Assembly: GCF_900172235.1 (NCBI RefSeq)
Contig: NZ_FWFQ01000018.1
Span: 1-64,000 of the forward strand
Source of the DNA: Pseudoruegeria aquimaris
Lineage (GTDB): Bacteria; Pseudomonadota; Alphaproteobacteria; Rhodobacterales; Rhodobacteraceae
Direction: 5' to 3'
Length of the DNA stretch: 64,000 bases
Shown: positions 33,955 through 42,580 of the stretch, piece by piece
How the letters are laid out: each line of letters opens with the position of its first letter
How positions within the stretch are numbered: position 1 is the stretch's first letter
The notes under the pieces: model-generated
Databases searched by the model: none
What the model was told of the DNA's origin: nothing
The model's input: the letters and a program-made list of their open reading frames with translations, nothing else
Made by a program: the position numbers and the translations under genes

Positions 33955-34980
33955 TTAGCGGGCAGGCGCGGCGGTGCTGGCGCGCTCCACCAGTTCAACC
34001 GGCACGATGTGCAGGAAATCGGGCTGCACTTCCGTGGGCCTACGCAGGCGCGAAAGCAGGGTCTGCGCCGTGATGCGGCCCAGTTCCATGCGATCCTGCC
34101 GGATGGTGGTGAGCGCGGGCCGGAAGTAGGGGGCGAGATCGATGTCGTCGAAACCCACGACCGAGAGATCCTCGGGCACGCGGACGCCGGCGTCCGACAG
34201 CCGGCTGATGAAGCCCATCGCCATGAGGTCCGAGGCCGAGAACACCGCGGTGGGGCGCTCCTTCAGGCCGAGAAAGGCCTCCGCCGCGGCCGCGCCGGAA
34301 GCGAGCTTGAAATCGCCGGGGAAGACCCATTCCGGCCGCACGTCCAGCCCGCGGGCCTCGGCCGCCTCGAAGAAGGCCGCCCGCCGCACCCCGGTCAGAA
34401 CGTTGTCTTCCGGGCCGCAGATATGGCCGATCGCCCTGTGCCCCAGATCGGCCAGGTGGTTCACCGCCTGGATGGCGCCGGAACGGTTGTCGGAGCGGAT
34501 CGAAGGGATGCCCGCCCCCTCGGCCCATTCACAGGCGTAGATCACGAGATGCTCGTTTGGCGTCCCCTTGACCGACTCGATCGAGGAAAGCGGCAGGATG
34601 CCGTCCAGCACGATCACCCCGTCGGCGCGCCCGTCCTGGAACACATGCGACAGCGGCGTGCCCGCAGGCCCGATGTTGGCGGTGTCGGAAACCAGCACGC
34701 TGTATTCGGCCTCCGAGAAGACCTGCTCGATGCCGGCGATGATCTGCGAGAAGAAAGGGTTGCCGATGTTGGGGATCAGCGTGAGGATCGATCCGGTGCG
34801 CTGGGTGCGCAGATTCCGGGCCGCCCGGTTGACGCGATACCCCGTGGCCCGCACGGCCTCCAGCACCGCCTTCCGGGTGCGCTCGGAGACGACGGAAGGG
34901 TTGCTGAGGGTGCGACTCACCGTGGCCGTCGATACGCCGGCCGCCTTCGCCACATCCTGGATCTTCACGGTTTCCGACAC
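33955..34980 (-). CDS. LacI-family transcriptional repressor
   Basis: The 341-residue protein begins at a GTG and has the LacI helix-turn-helix VKIQDVAKAAGVSTATVSRTL (about 5-25) and the hinge helix VNRAARNLRTQRTG. The ligand domain starts ILTLIPNIGNPFFSQI and contains SVVGFDDIDLAPYFRPALTT. The Leu-containing hinge helix that enters the minor groove predicts a central-CG palindrome; three such sites are found, two before the ABC operon and one before the isomerase operon. It is therefore the likely repressor of both flanking operons, with a sugar inducer that is unknown. Confidence 0.9.
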   Translation of the reverse strand: MSETVKIQDVAKAAGVSTATVSRTLSNPSVVSERTRKAVLEAVRATGYRVNRAARNLRTQRTGSILTLIPNIGNPFFSQIIAGIEQVFSEAEYSVLVSDTANIGPAGTPLSHVFQDGRADGVIVLDGILPLSSIESVKGTPNEHLVIYACEWAEGAGIPSIRSDNRSGAIQAVNHLADLGHRAIGHICGPEDNVLTGVRRAAFFEAAEARGLDVRPEWVFPGDFKLASGAAAAEAFLGLKERPTAVFSASDLMAMGFISRLSDAGVRVPEDLSVVGFDDIDLAPYFRPALTTIRQDRMELGRITAQTLLSRLRRPTEVQPDFLHIVPVELVERASTAAPAR

Positions 34981-35073
34981 TCGAACCCACCCTTTTATTC
35001 AACGCCTGCGGTGGGTTTCCGATCCTACCCCACCAAGCCTATTGACAGACTCGGCCTAAATCCATTTCCTATA

Positions 35074-35087
35074 TGTAATCGTTTACA
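35074..35087. promoter_or_regulatory. LacI-type operator, first site before the ABC operon
   Basis: TGTAATCGTTTACA has arms TGTAA and TTACA around a central CG. It lies between the divergent repressor gene and the binding-protein gene and starts 41 bases before the second site, close to four helical turns. Confidence 0.7.
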
Positions 35088-35114
35088 GCCTGCCGTGCAA
35101 ATGCTTCATCAGTC

Positions 35115-35128
35115 TGTAATCGATTGCA
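35115..35128. promoter_or_regulatory. LacI-type operator, second site before the ABC operon
   Basis: TGTAATCGATTGCA forms the near-palindrome CTGTAATCGATTGCAG with flanking bases (35114-35129). It lies 40 bases before the binding-protein start and so probably covers the promoter or transcription start. Confidence 0.6.
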
Positions 35129-35167
35129 GCCCGAATGATATCCATCCGGGTCTCAGGGAGGAGAAAC

Positions 35168-36400
35168 ATGAAAACTATTCGTACCCTTTTTGCGGCAACC
35201 ACCGCACTCTGCGCAGCGACGGCCGTCTCTGCCACCGAACTGGAAGTCACCCACTGGTGGACCTCCGGCGGCGAAGCTGCAGCCGTGGCGGAGTTCGCAA
35301 AAGCGTTCAACGCAACGGGCCACACCTGGAAGGACGGCGCCATCGCCGGCTCCGGCGGCGTTGCCCGCCCGATCATCATCAGCCGCATCCTTGGCGGTGA
35401 CCCGATGCACGCCACCCAGCTGAACCACGGCCGCCAGGCCGAGGAGCTGGTGGAAGCCGGGCTGATGCTCGATCTCACCGACGTGGCCGAGGCCGAAGGC
35501 TGGCGCGACATCGTGCACCCGACCTCGCTGCTCGACAGCTGCACCGTGGACGGCAAGATCTACTGCGTGCCGGTAAACATCCACTCCTGGCAGTGGATGT
35601 GGCTGAGCCACAAGGCCTTCGCCGACGCCGGCGTGGACGTGCCCTCCAACTGGGACGAATTCGTGGCCGCCGCCCCGGCGCTGGAAGCCGCCGGCAAGAT
35701 CCCGCTGGCGATGGGCCAGCAGCCGTGGCAATCCTCCGGCGCCTTCGGCGTGCTGACGGTCGCCATCGCAGGCCCCGACGCCTGGCTCGAAGTGAACGCC
35801 AACAAGAACGCCGAAGTGGCCGCCGGCCCCGAGTATGCGAAGGTCTTCCAGGCCGCCGCCGCGGCCCGCGCCATGGCCGCCAACTCCAACGTGCAGGACT
35901 GGAACCAGGCCACGAACCTCGTGATCACCGGCCAGGCCGGTGGCCAGATCATGGGCGACTGGGCGCAGGGTGAATTCCAGGTGGCCGGCCAGGTCGCCGG
36001 CGTGGACTACACCTGCCTTCCGGGCCTCGGCGTGAACGAAGTGATCTCCACCGGCGGGGATGCCTTCTACTTCCCGAAGAACGACGATCCGGAAATCACC
36101 AAGGCCCAGAAGGAACTGGCCTCGCTGATGCTGTCCAAGGAAGTCCAGGTGGCCTTCAACCTCAAGAAGGGCTCGCTTCCGGTCCGCGGCGACATCGATC
36201 TCTCCGCCGCCAACGACTGCATGAAGAAGGGCCTCGACATCCTGGCCAAGGGCAACATCCTGCCTGACGGCAACCAGGTGCTTTCCGCCGACACGACCGG
36301 CCAGATCGAAGACCTGATGGTCGAGTTCTGGAACGACCCGTCGATCACCGCGGAAGATGCCCAGGCACGCTACGCCGAGATCATCGCGAGCGCCGACTGA
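35168..36400 (+). CDS. Carbohydrate ABC transporter, substrate-binding protein
   Basis: The 410-residue precursor has a signal peptide (MKTIRTLFAATTALCAATAV then SATELE). Its mature part is of the family 1 extracellular solute-binding type, starting EVTHWWTSGGEAAAVAEFAKAF, with aromatic-rich PVNIHSWQWMWLSHKAF and QWQSS-like QQPWQSSGAFG segments. These fit the glucose/mannose-type binding proteins (GtsA-like). GGGAGGAGAAAC lies before ATG 35168. It is the first gene of the ABC operon and is followed by two strong stem-loops, which suggests a high level of this protein relative to the permeases. Confidence 0.85.
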   Translation: MKTIRTLFAATTALCAATAVSATELEVTHWWTSGGEAAAVAEFAKAFNATGHTWKDGAIAGSGGVARPIIISRILGGDPMHATQLNHGRQAEELVEAGLMLDLTDVAEAEGWRDIVHPTSLLDSCTVDGKIYCVPVNIHSWQWMWLSHKAFADAGVDVPSNWDEFVAAAPALEAAGKIPLAMGQQPWQSSGAFGVLTVAIAGPDAWLEVNANKNAEVAAGPEYAKVFQAAAAARAMAANSNVQDWNQATNLVITGQAGGQIMGDWAQGEFQVAGQVAGVDYTCLPGLGVNEVISTGGDAFYFPKNDDPEITKAQKELASLMLSKEVQVAFNLKKGSLPVRGDIDLSAANDCMKKGLDILAKGNILPDGNQVLSADTTGQIEDLMVEFWNDPSITAEDAQARYAEIIASAD

Positions 36401-36413
36401 TCTTGAAACCAAT

Positions 36414-36479
36414 GTGCTGGCCCCTGCTGCGGGCCAGCACGTTCTGAAACGCGAGGCGCAGCTTTCGCGCCGCGTTTCA
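36414..36479 (+). promoter_or_regulatory. Two stem-loops between binding protein and permease
   Basis: GTGCTGGCCC (36414-36423) and GGGCCAGCAC (36431-36440) form a perfect 10-bp stem with a 7-base loop. TGAAACGCG (36445-36453) and CGCGTTTCA (36471-36479) form a second 9-bp stem with an inner GGCGC/GCGCC pairing. They fill the gap before the permease gene and probably protect the 3' end of the binding-protein message. Confidence 0.65.
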
Positions 36480-36496
36480 ATCGGGGGAGAAGGCCC

Positions 36497-37420
36497 ATGG
36501 CCATCGCTGAAATTCAGGGGCAGAGCACGGAAGACGTGCGCCCGCCGGTCAGGTTGTTTCGGAACCTGAACGCAAAAATCGCATCCATTCCAATGATCAT
36601 GACGGCAGTCTTCGTCTTCATCGGCTGCACCGTCTGGACGATCGTCCATTCCTTCACGAAATCCCGGCTCCTGCCGAAACTGGATTTCGTGGGACTCGAC
36701 CAATACGAGCGCCTCTGGGGCACGCGGCGCTGGCTCGTGTCCATCGAGAACCTCGCGATCTACGGCATCTGCTCGCTGGTCCTGAGCCTCGTCATCGGCT
36801 TCACGCTGGCGGCGCTGCTGGATCGCAAGATCCGCTTCGAAAACACCTTCCGCACCATCCTGCTCTATCCCTTCGCGCTTTCGTTCATCGTGACGGGCCT
36901 CGTGTGGCAGTGGATCCTGAACCCGGATTTCGGCATCCAGAGCGTGGTGCGCGGCTGGGGGTGGGAGAGCTTCACCTTCGATCCGCTCTACAACCCGGAC
37001 ATCGTGATCTTCGGCATCCTGATCGCCGGCATCTGGCAGGGTTCGGGCTTCATCATGGTGGTGATGCTGGCCGGCCTGCGCGGCATCGACGAAGAAATCT
37101 GGAAAGCCGCCCGCGTGGACGGCATCCCGACGTGGAAAACATACATCTTCGTGGTGATCCCGATGATGCGCCCGGTCTTCGTGACGGCGCTGGTGCTGAT
37201 CACCTCGGGCATCGTGAAGGTCTACGATCTCGTGGTGGCGCAAACCTCGGGCGGCCCCGGCATCGCCTCGGAAGTGCCCGCCAAATACGTCTACGACAAG
37301 ATGTTCCAGGCTCAGAACCTGGGGCAGGGCTTCGCGGCCTCCACGATGATGCTGCTGAGCGTCGTCATCATCCTGATCCCCTGGGCCTATCTCGAATTCG
37401 GAGGCAAGAAACGTGGCTGA
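36497..37420 (+). CDS. Carbohydrate ABC transporter, permease 1 (MalF-like)
   Basis: The 307-residue membrane protein has six or so hydrophobic helices starting about residue 33. The EAA coupling loop reads GIDEEIWKAARVDGIPTWKTY (near residues 195-215) and faces the ATPase. GGGGGAGAAGGCCC lies before ATG 36497. It pairs with the next gene, which overlaps it by eight bases. Family CUT1 permeases move oligosaccharides or glycosides; substrate is unknown. Confidence 0.87.
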   Translation: MAIAEIQGQSTEDVRPPVRLFRNLNAKIASIPMIMTAVFVFIGCTVWTIVHSFTKSRLLPKLDFVGLDQYERLWGTRRWLVSIENLAIYGICSLVLSLVIGFTLAALLDRKIRFENTFRTILLYPFALSFIVTGLVWQWILNPDFGIQSVVRGWGWESFTFDPLYNPDIVIFGILIAGIWQGSGFIMVVMLAGLRGIDEEIWKAARVDGIPTWKTYIFVVIPMMRPVFVTALVLITSGIVKVYDLVVAQTSGGPGIASEVPAKYVYDKMFQAQNLGQGFAASTMMLLSVVIILIPWAYLEFGGKKRG

Positions 37421-38318
37421 CACGACCGCACAGAATGGTTCCGAACCCTGGGGCCCCAAACCGCGCAAGCGCTTTTCCCGCAAGAACATCATGCTCTACG
37501 GCACGCTGCTGATGGTCTCCATCTACTACGCCCTGCCGCTTTACGTGATGATCGTGACCTCGCTGAAAGGCATGCCCGAGATCCGCATGGGCAATGTCTT
37601 CGGCCCGCCGATGGAGATCACCTTCGAGCCCTGGGTCAAGGCCTGGGCCGAAGCCTGCACCGGCATCAACTGCGACGGCCTGAGCCGTGGCTTCTGGAAC
37701 TCGGTGCGCATCCTCGTGCCCTCGGTGATCCTGTCGATCGCCGTGGCTTCGGTGAACGGCTACGCGCTGGCCAACTGGAAGTTCAAGGGCGCGGACGTGT
37801 TCTTCACCATCCTGATCCTCGGCGCCTTCATCCCCTACCAGGTGATGATCTACCCGATCGTGATCCTGCTGCGCGAGCTGGGCCTCTACGGCGGCCTCTG
37901 GGGCCTCGTGCTGGTGCACACGATTTTCGGGATGCCGATCCTGACCCTGCTGTTCCGCAACTATTTCACCGCGATGCCCGAAGAGCTCTTCAAGGCCGCG
38001 CGCGTGGACGGGGCCGGCTTCTGGGGGATCTACTTCCGCATCATGCTGCCGATGAGCCTGCCGATCTTCGTGGTCGCGATGATCCTTCAGGTCACCGGCA
38101 TCTGGAACGACTTCCTCTTCGGGGTGATCTACACCAAGCCCGATCTCTACCCGATGACCGTTCAGCTCAACAACATCGTCAACTCGGTGCAGGGCGTGAA
38201 GGAATACAACGTGAACATGGCGGCCACCCTGCTGACCGGCCTCGTTCCGCTCGTCATCTACTTCGCCTCCGGCAAACTCTTCGTCCGCGGCATCGCTGCC
38301 GGCGCCGTGAAAGGATAA
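37413..38318 (+). CDS. Carbohydrate ABC transporter, permease 2 (MalG-like)
   Basis: The 301-residue membrane protein has a basic N-terminus, a first helix near residue 28, and the EAA loop MPEELFKAARVDGAGFWGIYF in the C-terminal half. GIWNDFLFGVIY and the ending FVRGIAAGAVKG are typical MalG-like features. The GTG at 37413 overlaps the preceding stop by eight bases, and the ATPase starts seven bases later. With permease 1 it forms the heterodimeric channel. Confidence 0.87.
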   Translation: MADTTAQNGSEPWGPKPRKRFSRKNIMLYGTLLMVSIYYALPLYVMIVTSLKGMPEIRMGNVFGPPMEITFEPWVKAWAEACTGINCDGLSRGFWNSVRILVPSVILSIAVASVNGYALANWKFKGADVFFTILILGAFIPYQVMIYPIVILLRELGLYGGLWGLVLVHTIFGMPILTLLFRNYFTAMPEELFKAARVDGAGFWGIYFRIMLPMSLPIFVVAMILQVTGIWNDFLFGVIYTKPDLYPMTVQLNNIVNSVQGVKEYNVNMAATLLTGLVPLVIYFASGKLFVRGIAAGAVKG

Positions 38319-38324
38319 TCCGTC

Positions 38325-39470
38325 ATGGGATACACTTCCGAAAACCTCGCGGAGATCGCGATCGACACCCCGCAGACGCTCGCGGAGCCGTCCGTCCGCA
38401 TCAAGAACCTGGATCTGAACTTCGGCTCGGTGAAGGTGCTTCAGAACCTCAACCTCGACGTGGGCAAGGGCGAGTTTCTCGTCCTGCTCGGCTCCTCGGG
38501 CTGCGGGAAATCCACCCTGCTGAACTGCATCGCGGGGCTGCTGGACGTCTCCGGCGGGCAGATCTTCATCAACGGCAAGAACGTCACCTGGTCCGAGCCC
38601 AGCGAGCGCGGCATCGGCATGGTGTTCCAGTCCTACGCGCTCTATCCGCAGATGACGGTCGAGGGGAACCTCTCCTTCGGGCTCAAGAACGCCCGCATCC
38701 CGAAGGAGGAGATCGCCAAGCGCGTGGCCCGCGCCGCCGAGATCCTGCAGATCGAGCCCCTGCTCAAGCGCAAGCCCTCCGCCCTGTCGGGCGGCCAACG
38801 GCAGCGGGTGGCCATCGGCCGCGCGCTGGTGCGCGACGTGGACGTGTTCCTCTTCGATGAACCGCTCTCCAACCTCGACGCCAAGCTGCGCGCCGACCTG
38901 CGCGTGGAGATCAAGCGGCTGCACAACCAGCTCGACAACACGATGATCTACGTCACCCACGATCAGGTCGAGGCCATGACGCTGGCCGACCGGATCGCCA
39001 TCATGAAAGGCGGCAAGATCCAGCAGCTTGCCGCCCCGGGCGAAATCTACAACCGCCCGGTCAACAAATACGTCGCCGGGTTCATCGGATCTCCCTCGAT
39101 GAACTTCCTGCAGGGCAACATCCAGACCGGTGACACGGATGTCTTCCTGTCCGGCGACGTATCCATTCCCCTCGCCGGCTACGCCTTCGACGGGCTGGGC
39201 CGGTCGCCGGGCAAGGCGTGGCTGGGCATCCGCCCGGAGCACATCCTGACCGGCGCCGAGGCCGAGGCCGCGCCGTTCAACACGCAGGCCGTCATCGAGA
39301 TCGTGGAGCCGATGGGCTCCGACACGCTGGTCTGGACCCAGCTCGCCGGCGAGCGCATCCGCATCCGCATGGATGGCCAGTCCGACGTCCGCGAGGGCGA
39401 CACCATCACAATTGGCTTCCACGCCGAACGCGTTTCGCTGTTCGACGAGGCGACCGAAAACAGGATCTGA
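38325..39470 (+). CDS. Carbohydrate ABC transporter, ATPase (MsmK/UgpC type)
   Basis: The 381-residue ATPase has Walker A GSSGCGKST (56-64), signature LSGGQRQRV, Walker B VFLFDEPLSNLDAKL and an H-loop YVTHDQVEAM. After about residue 255 a regulatory TOBE domain follows (IGSPSMNFLQG to GIRPEHI). A 20-residue extension precedes the usual VRIKNL start, which is longer than typical. Genes of this type can serve several CUT1 systems. It lies inside the LacI-controlled operon and is followed by an isomerase three bases later. Confidence 0.88.
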   Translation: MGYTSENLAEIAIDTPQTLAEPSVRIKNLDLNFGSVKVLQNLNLDVGKGEFLVLLGSSGCGKSTLLNCIAGLLDVSGGQIFINGKNVTWSEPSERGIGMVFQSYALYPQMTVEGNLSFGLKNARIPKEEIAKRVARAAEILQIEPLLKRKPSALSGGQRQRVAIGRALVRDVDVFLFDEPLSNLDAKLRADLRVEIKRLHNQLDNTMIYVTHDQVEAMTLADRIAIMKGGKIQQLAAPGEIYNRPVNKYVAGFIGSPSMNFLQGNIQTGDTDVFLSGDVSIPLAGYAFDGLGRSPGKAWLGIRPEHILTGAEAEAAPFNTQAVIEIVEPMGSDTLVWTQLAGERIRIRMDGQSDVREGDTITIGFHAERVSLFDEATENRI

Positions 39471-39473
39471 CCC

Positions 39474-40223
39474 ATGACCCTTTCCTTCCAGCTCTACTCG
39501 GCGCGCAACTTCACGCCGTGGGACGACGTATTCCGCACCATTTCGGCCCTCGGCTACGAGGCCGTCGAAGGCTACGGCGCGCTCTACGGCGACACCGACA
39601 AGGTGCGCGCGGCGATGGACGCGACCGGGCTTTCCATGCCCACCGCCCACGTCGGGCTCATCGACCTCGAGAACGATCTCGCCGGCGTCGTGAAGATCGC
39701 GCGCACCCTCGGGATCGAGGCGATCTTCGCCCCCTATCTCGACGCCTCCGAGCGCCCCTCCGACAGCGCCGGCTGGTCCGGCTTCGCCAAGCGGCTCGAC
39801 GCGGTGGCCAACAGCCTCGCTGGCGAAGGCATCGCCTTCGGCTGGCACAACCACGACTTCGAGGTGATCCCGCAGGCCGACGGCTCGATCCCGCTCAAGG
39901 TCATCCTCGACGACGCGCCGGGCCTCGCCTGGGAAGCCGACATCGCCTGGATCGAGCGCGGCGGGGCCGACGTCATGGCCTGGATCGACAGCTACGGCGG
40001 CCGCATCAACGCGATCCACGTGAAGGACATCGCCCCGGAGGGCGAAAACGCCGACGAGGACGGCTGGGCCGATGTCGGCGAGGGCGTGATGGACTGGAAA
40101 GCCATCCTGAACGCCGTGAAGACGAAAACGCCGGCCAAGTATTTCGTGATGGAACACGACAACCCGAACGATCTGACCCGTTTCGCGACCCGCTCCATCA
40201 ACAACCTGAAAACCTTCGGATAA
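39474..40223 (+). CDS. Sugar phosphate isomerase/epimerase-type TIM barrel protein, second
   Basis: The 249-residue protein is a short TIM-barrel member of the xylose-isomerase-like superfamily. It has FQLYSARN, HVGLIDLENDL, FGWHNHDFEVI, IAWIERGG, INAIHVKDIAPEG and YFVMEHDNPND; the HNHD, HVKD and EHD segments hold likely metal ligands. It is about 100 residues shorter than the first isomerase at 32776 and clearly a different subfamily. Hydroxypyruvate isomerases and 3-keto-sugar epimerases or lyases share this fold. Its direct partner is the Gfo/Idh/MocA gene 12 bases later. Confidence 0.78.
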   Translation: MTLSFQLYSARNFTPWDDVFRTISALGYEAVEGYGALYGDTDKVRAAMDATGLSMPTAHVGLIDLENDLAGVVKIARTLGIEAIFAPYLDASERPSDSAGWSGFAKRLDAVANSLAGEGIAFGWHNHDFEVIPQADGSIPLKVILDDAPGLAWEADIAWIERGGADVMAWIDSYGGRINAIHVKDIAPEGENADEDGWADVGEGVMDWKAILNAVKTKTPAKYFVMEHDNPNDLTRFATRSINNLKTFG

Positions 40224-40235
40224 AGGCCAAGCACC

Positions 40236-41363
40236 ATGGCAGACACTCTTGGCGTCGGCATCCTCGGATGCGGCAACATCTCGGCGGCCTACCTGCGCCT
40301 CGCCCCCCTGTTCAAGGGCATAGAGGTGCGCGCTGTGGCGGACATCAACCCGGCCGCGGCGGAAGCGCGGGCCGGCGAATTCGGCGTGCGCGCCGAAAGC
40401 GTGGAAGGGCTGATGGCGGCGGATGACGTGGACATCATCGTCAACCTCACCATCCCCAACGCGCATTTCGAAACCTCCATGGCGGCGCTGCGCGCGGGCA
40501 AGCACGTATACTCCGAAAAGCCCTTCGTGCTGTCCCTCGAAGAAGGCCAGCAGATCAAGGCGCTCTCGGAAGAGAAGGGCCTGCGCGTGGGTTCCGCGCC
40601 CGACACCTTCCTTGGCGGCGTCCATCAGCAGGCGCGCCACCTGATCGATTCCGGCGCGGTGGGCAAGATCACCTCGGGCACGGCCCACGTGATGAGCTTC
40701 GGGCTGGAGCACTGGCACCCCAACCCGGATTTCTTCTTCCAGCCCGGCGCCGGCCCGGTGCTCGACATCGGCCCCTACTACGTGACCAACCTGATCCAGC
40801 TGATCGGCCCGGTCGCCCGCGTGTCGGCCATGACGGCCACCCCGCGCACCAAACGGCTCATCACCAGCCAGCCGCGCCACGGCGAATACGTCGAGGTCAC
40901 CACCCCCACCACGATCCACGCGCTGCTGGAATTCCACTCCGGCGCCGTGGTGACGCTTGGCACCAGCTGGGACGTCTTCAGCCACCGCCACGGCAACATG
41001 GAGCTCTACGGCGAGTCCGGCACGCTCTACGTGCCCGATCCGAACTTCTTCGGTGGCACGCTGGAGATGACGGACAAGACGGAGCCGGCCGCCCTTCCGG
41101 GGGGCTGGGATCACCCCTTCGCCGTGGTCAACGACGAGAAGGAAGGCCGCGCGAACTACCGCACCGCCGGGCTCGCCGACATGGCCATCGCCATCCAGGA
41201 AGGCCGGCCGCACCGCTGCAACCAGGAGCTCGCCCTGCACGCGGTGGACGTGATGACCTCGATCCTCGCGGCCGGCGAAAGCCGCAAGGTGCTCGACATC
41301 ACCACCACCTGCGAGCGGCCCGAGGCCCTCGGCCCGGAGGCCGCCCGCGCGCTGATGAAGTAA
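40236..41363 (+). CDS. Gfo/Idh/MocA-family sugar dehydrogenase, second
   Basis: The 375-residue oxidoreductase has the NAD loop VGILGCGNISAAYL, the family lysine in VYSEKPFVLS, and the substrate region GPVLDIGPYYVTNLIQLIG with GDIG-like DIGPYY replacing GDIGTH. Its length and catalytic block differ from the oxidoreductase at 31573, so the two are not recent duplicates. It ends the LacI-controlled transport operon. With the neighbouring isomerase it would oxidise an imported glycoside at one carbon before isomerisation or cleavage; this is inference from the paired families. Confidence 0.83.
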   Translation: MADTLGVGILGCGNISAAYLRLAPLFKGIEVRAVADINPAAAEARAGEFGVRAESVEGLMAADDVDIIVNLTIPNAHFETSMAALRAGKHVYSEKPFVLSLEEGQQIKALSEEKGLRVGSAPDTFLGGVHQQARHLIDSGAVGKITSGTAHVMSFGLEHWHPNPDFFFQPGAGPVLDIGPYYVTNLIQLIGPVARVSAMTATPRTKRLITSQPRHGEYVEVTTPTTIHALLEFHSGAVVTLGTSWDVFSHRHGNMELYGESGTLYVPDPNFFGGTLEMTDKTEPAALPGGWDHPFAVVNDEKEGRANYRTAGLADMAIAIQEGRPHRCNQELALHAVDVMTSILAAGESRKVLDITTTCERPEALGPEAARALMK

Positions 41364-41387
41364 CAGGCCGCACCACGAGGCTTCCAA

Positions 41388-41419
41388 TGACACCGCCGTG
41401 CGCATCCGCGTGCGGCGGT
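41388..41419. terminator. Terminator-like hairpin between two convergent operons
   Basis: ACACCGCCG (41388-41396) and CGGCGGTGT (41411-41419) form a 9-bp stem that extends with wobble pairs. GTTGCCGTTT follows on the plus strand. It lies between the sugar operon and the ABC-2 permease gene and could serve both. Confidence 0.5.
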
Positions 41420-41434
41420 GTTGCCGTTTCGGCT

Positions 41435-42580
41435 TCAGTCCAACCGCTTGCGGAACCGCAGCGCCGCGACGATGAGCCCGAGGATGGCGAAGCCGGCGAG
41501 GAACCACAGGTGCCCAGACAGCTCCGCAAGCCCCGCATCACGCAGCACCACGCCCCGGATCGCGACCATGAAATGGGTTGCCGGCAGCACGTCGGCGATG
41601 CGCTGCGCCGCAACTGGCATCCCTTCGTAAGGAAACATGAAGCCCGAGAGCAGGATCGAGGGCAGCAGGAAGAACACCGTCATCTGCATCGCCTGAAGCT
41701 GGCTCTTGGCCACGGTGGAGATGACCAGCCCCAGCGAAAGGCTGGCAAGGATGAACAGCAGCGTCACCACGAAGAGATCGGCCAGCGTGCCCTGCATCGG
41801 TACGTTGAACACCAGTTTCCCGAGCCCGAGGATGATGCCCACCTGGATGAAACCGATCACCATGTAGGGGATGATCTTGCCGACCATCAGTTCGATCGGG
41901 CGGATCGGCGTGGTGATGAGCATCTCGGTGTTGCCGCGCTCGGTTTCGCGCACGATGGCCGCCGAGGTGAACATGATCATCGTCATCGTCAGGATGATCC
42001 CAACGAGGCCGGGGACGATGTTCACCACCGTGCGCTGTTCCGGGTTGTAGTAGAAGGCCACCTCGAAGGTGGGCACGCTGCGGTTGGCCGGCTTGCGGAA
42101 CAGCTCCGCCAGCGGCATGGCCCGCAGGCTGCGGATGGCGCCGGCGACCACGGTATCGGAGCCATCCACGATCCATTGCGCCACGGGGCGCGCGGTGACG
42201 TCATCGGTGGAGGGCGGCGTGGCAAAGCCGGTGGCCGGGCTGGTCACGGCCCTCTGGTAAAGGTCTTCCGGAATGATGAACGCCGCGCGCACCTTGGCGC
42301 CGGCGATCAACCGTTCGGCCTCGTCCACGTCCACGGTGCGCTCAGTGAAGGTGACGACCTGCGTGGCCTCCACCATCTGCACCAGAGCGCGGCTCAGGCC
42401 GGATTGGCTGTGGTCCACCAGCACCGCCGGGATGTGGCGCAGGTTGGTGTTGATGGCGAAGCCGAAGAGCAGAAGCTGGATCAACGGGATCATCACCACC
42501 ATGCCGAAGGTGAGTCTGTCCCGGCGCAGCTGCCAGATCTCCTTGCGCAGCACCGCGAGGATCCGCCTGAGCGCCGTCAT
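41435..42580 (-). CDS. ABC-2 type transporter permease (YhhJ/YbhR-like)
   Basis: The 381-residue protein has an N-terminal membrane segment (FGMVVMIPLIQLLLFGFAI, about 25-43), a long extracytoplasmic domain to about residue 180, and five C-terminal helices. The ABC-2 signature region reads ERGNTEMLITTPIRPIELMVGKIIPY. It works with the ATPase and the HlyD-type adaptor upstream in an efflux system of the YhhJ/YbhS class; substrates in other bacteria include drugs and cationic dyes. ATG 42580 overlaps the ATPase stop. Confidence 0.85.
   Translation of the reverse strand: MTALRRILAVLRKEIWQLRRDRLTFGMVVMIPLIQLLLFGFAINTNLRHIPAVLVDHSQSGLSRALVQMVEATQVVTFTERTVDVDEAERLIAGAKVRAAFIIPEDLYQRAVTSPATGFATPPSTDDVTARPVAQWIVDGSDTVVAGAIRSLRAMPLAELFRKPANRSVPTFEVAFYYNPEQRTVVNIVPGLVGIILTMTMIMFTSAAIVRETERGNTEMLITTPIRPIELMVGKIIPYMVIGFIQVGIILGLGKLVFNVPMQGTLADLFVVTLLFILASLSLGLVISTVAKSQLQAMQMTVFFLLPSILLSGFMFPYEGMPVAAQRIADVLPATHFMVAIRGVVLRDAGLAELSGHLWFLAGFAILGLIVAALRFRKRLD

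Noticed and set aside
37368-41507. Minus-strand open frame of about 1380 codons across the ABC/isomerase operon
   Set aside because: It is the antisense shadow of five well-supported plus-strand genes in GC-rich DNA; the translation is Gly/His/Val/Asp-rich without any recognised domain or start signal.
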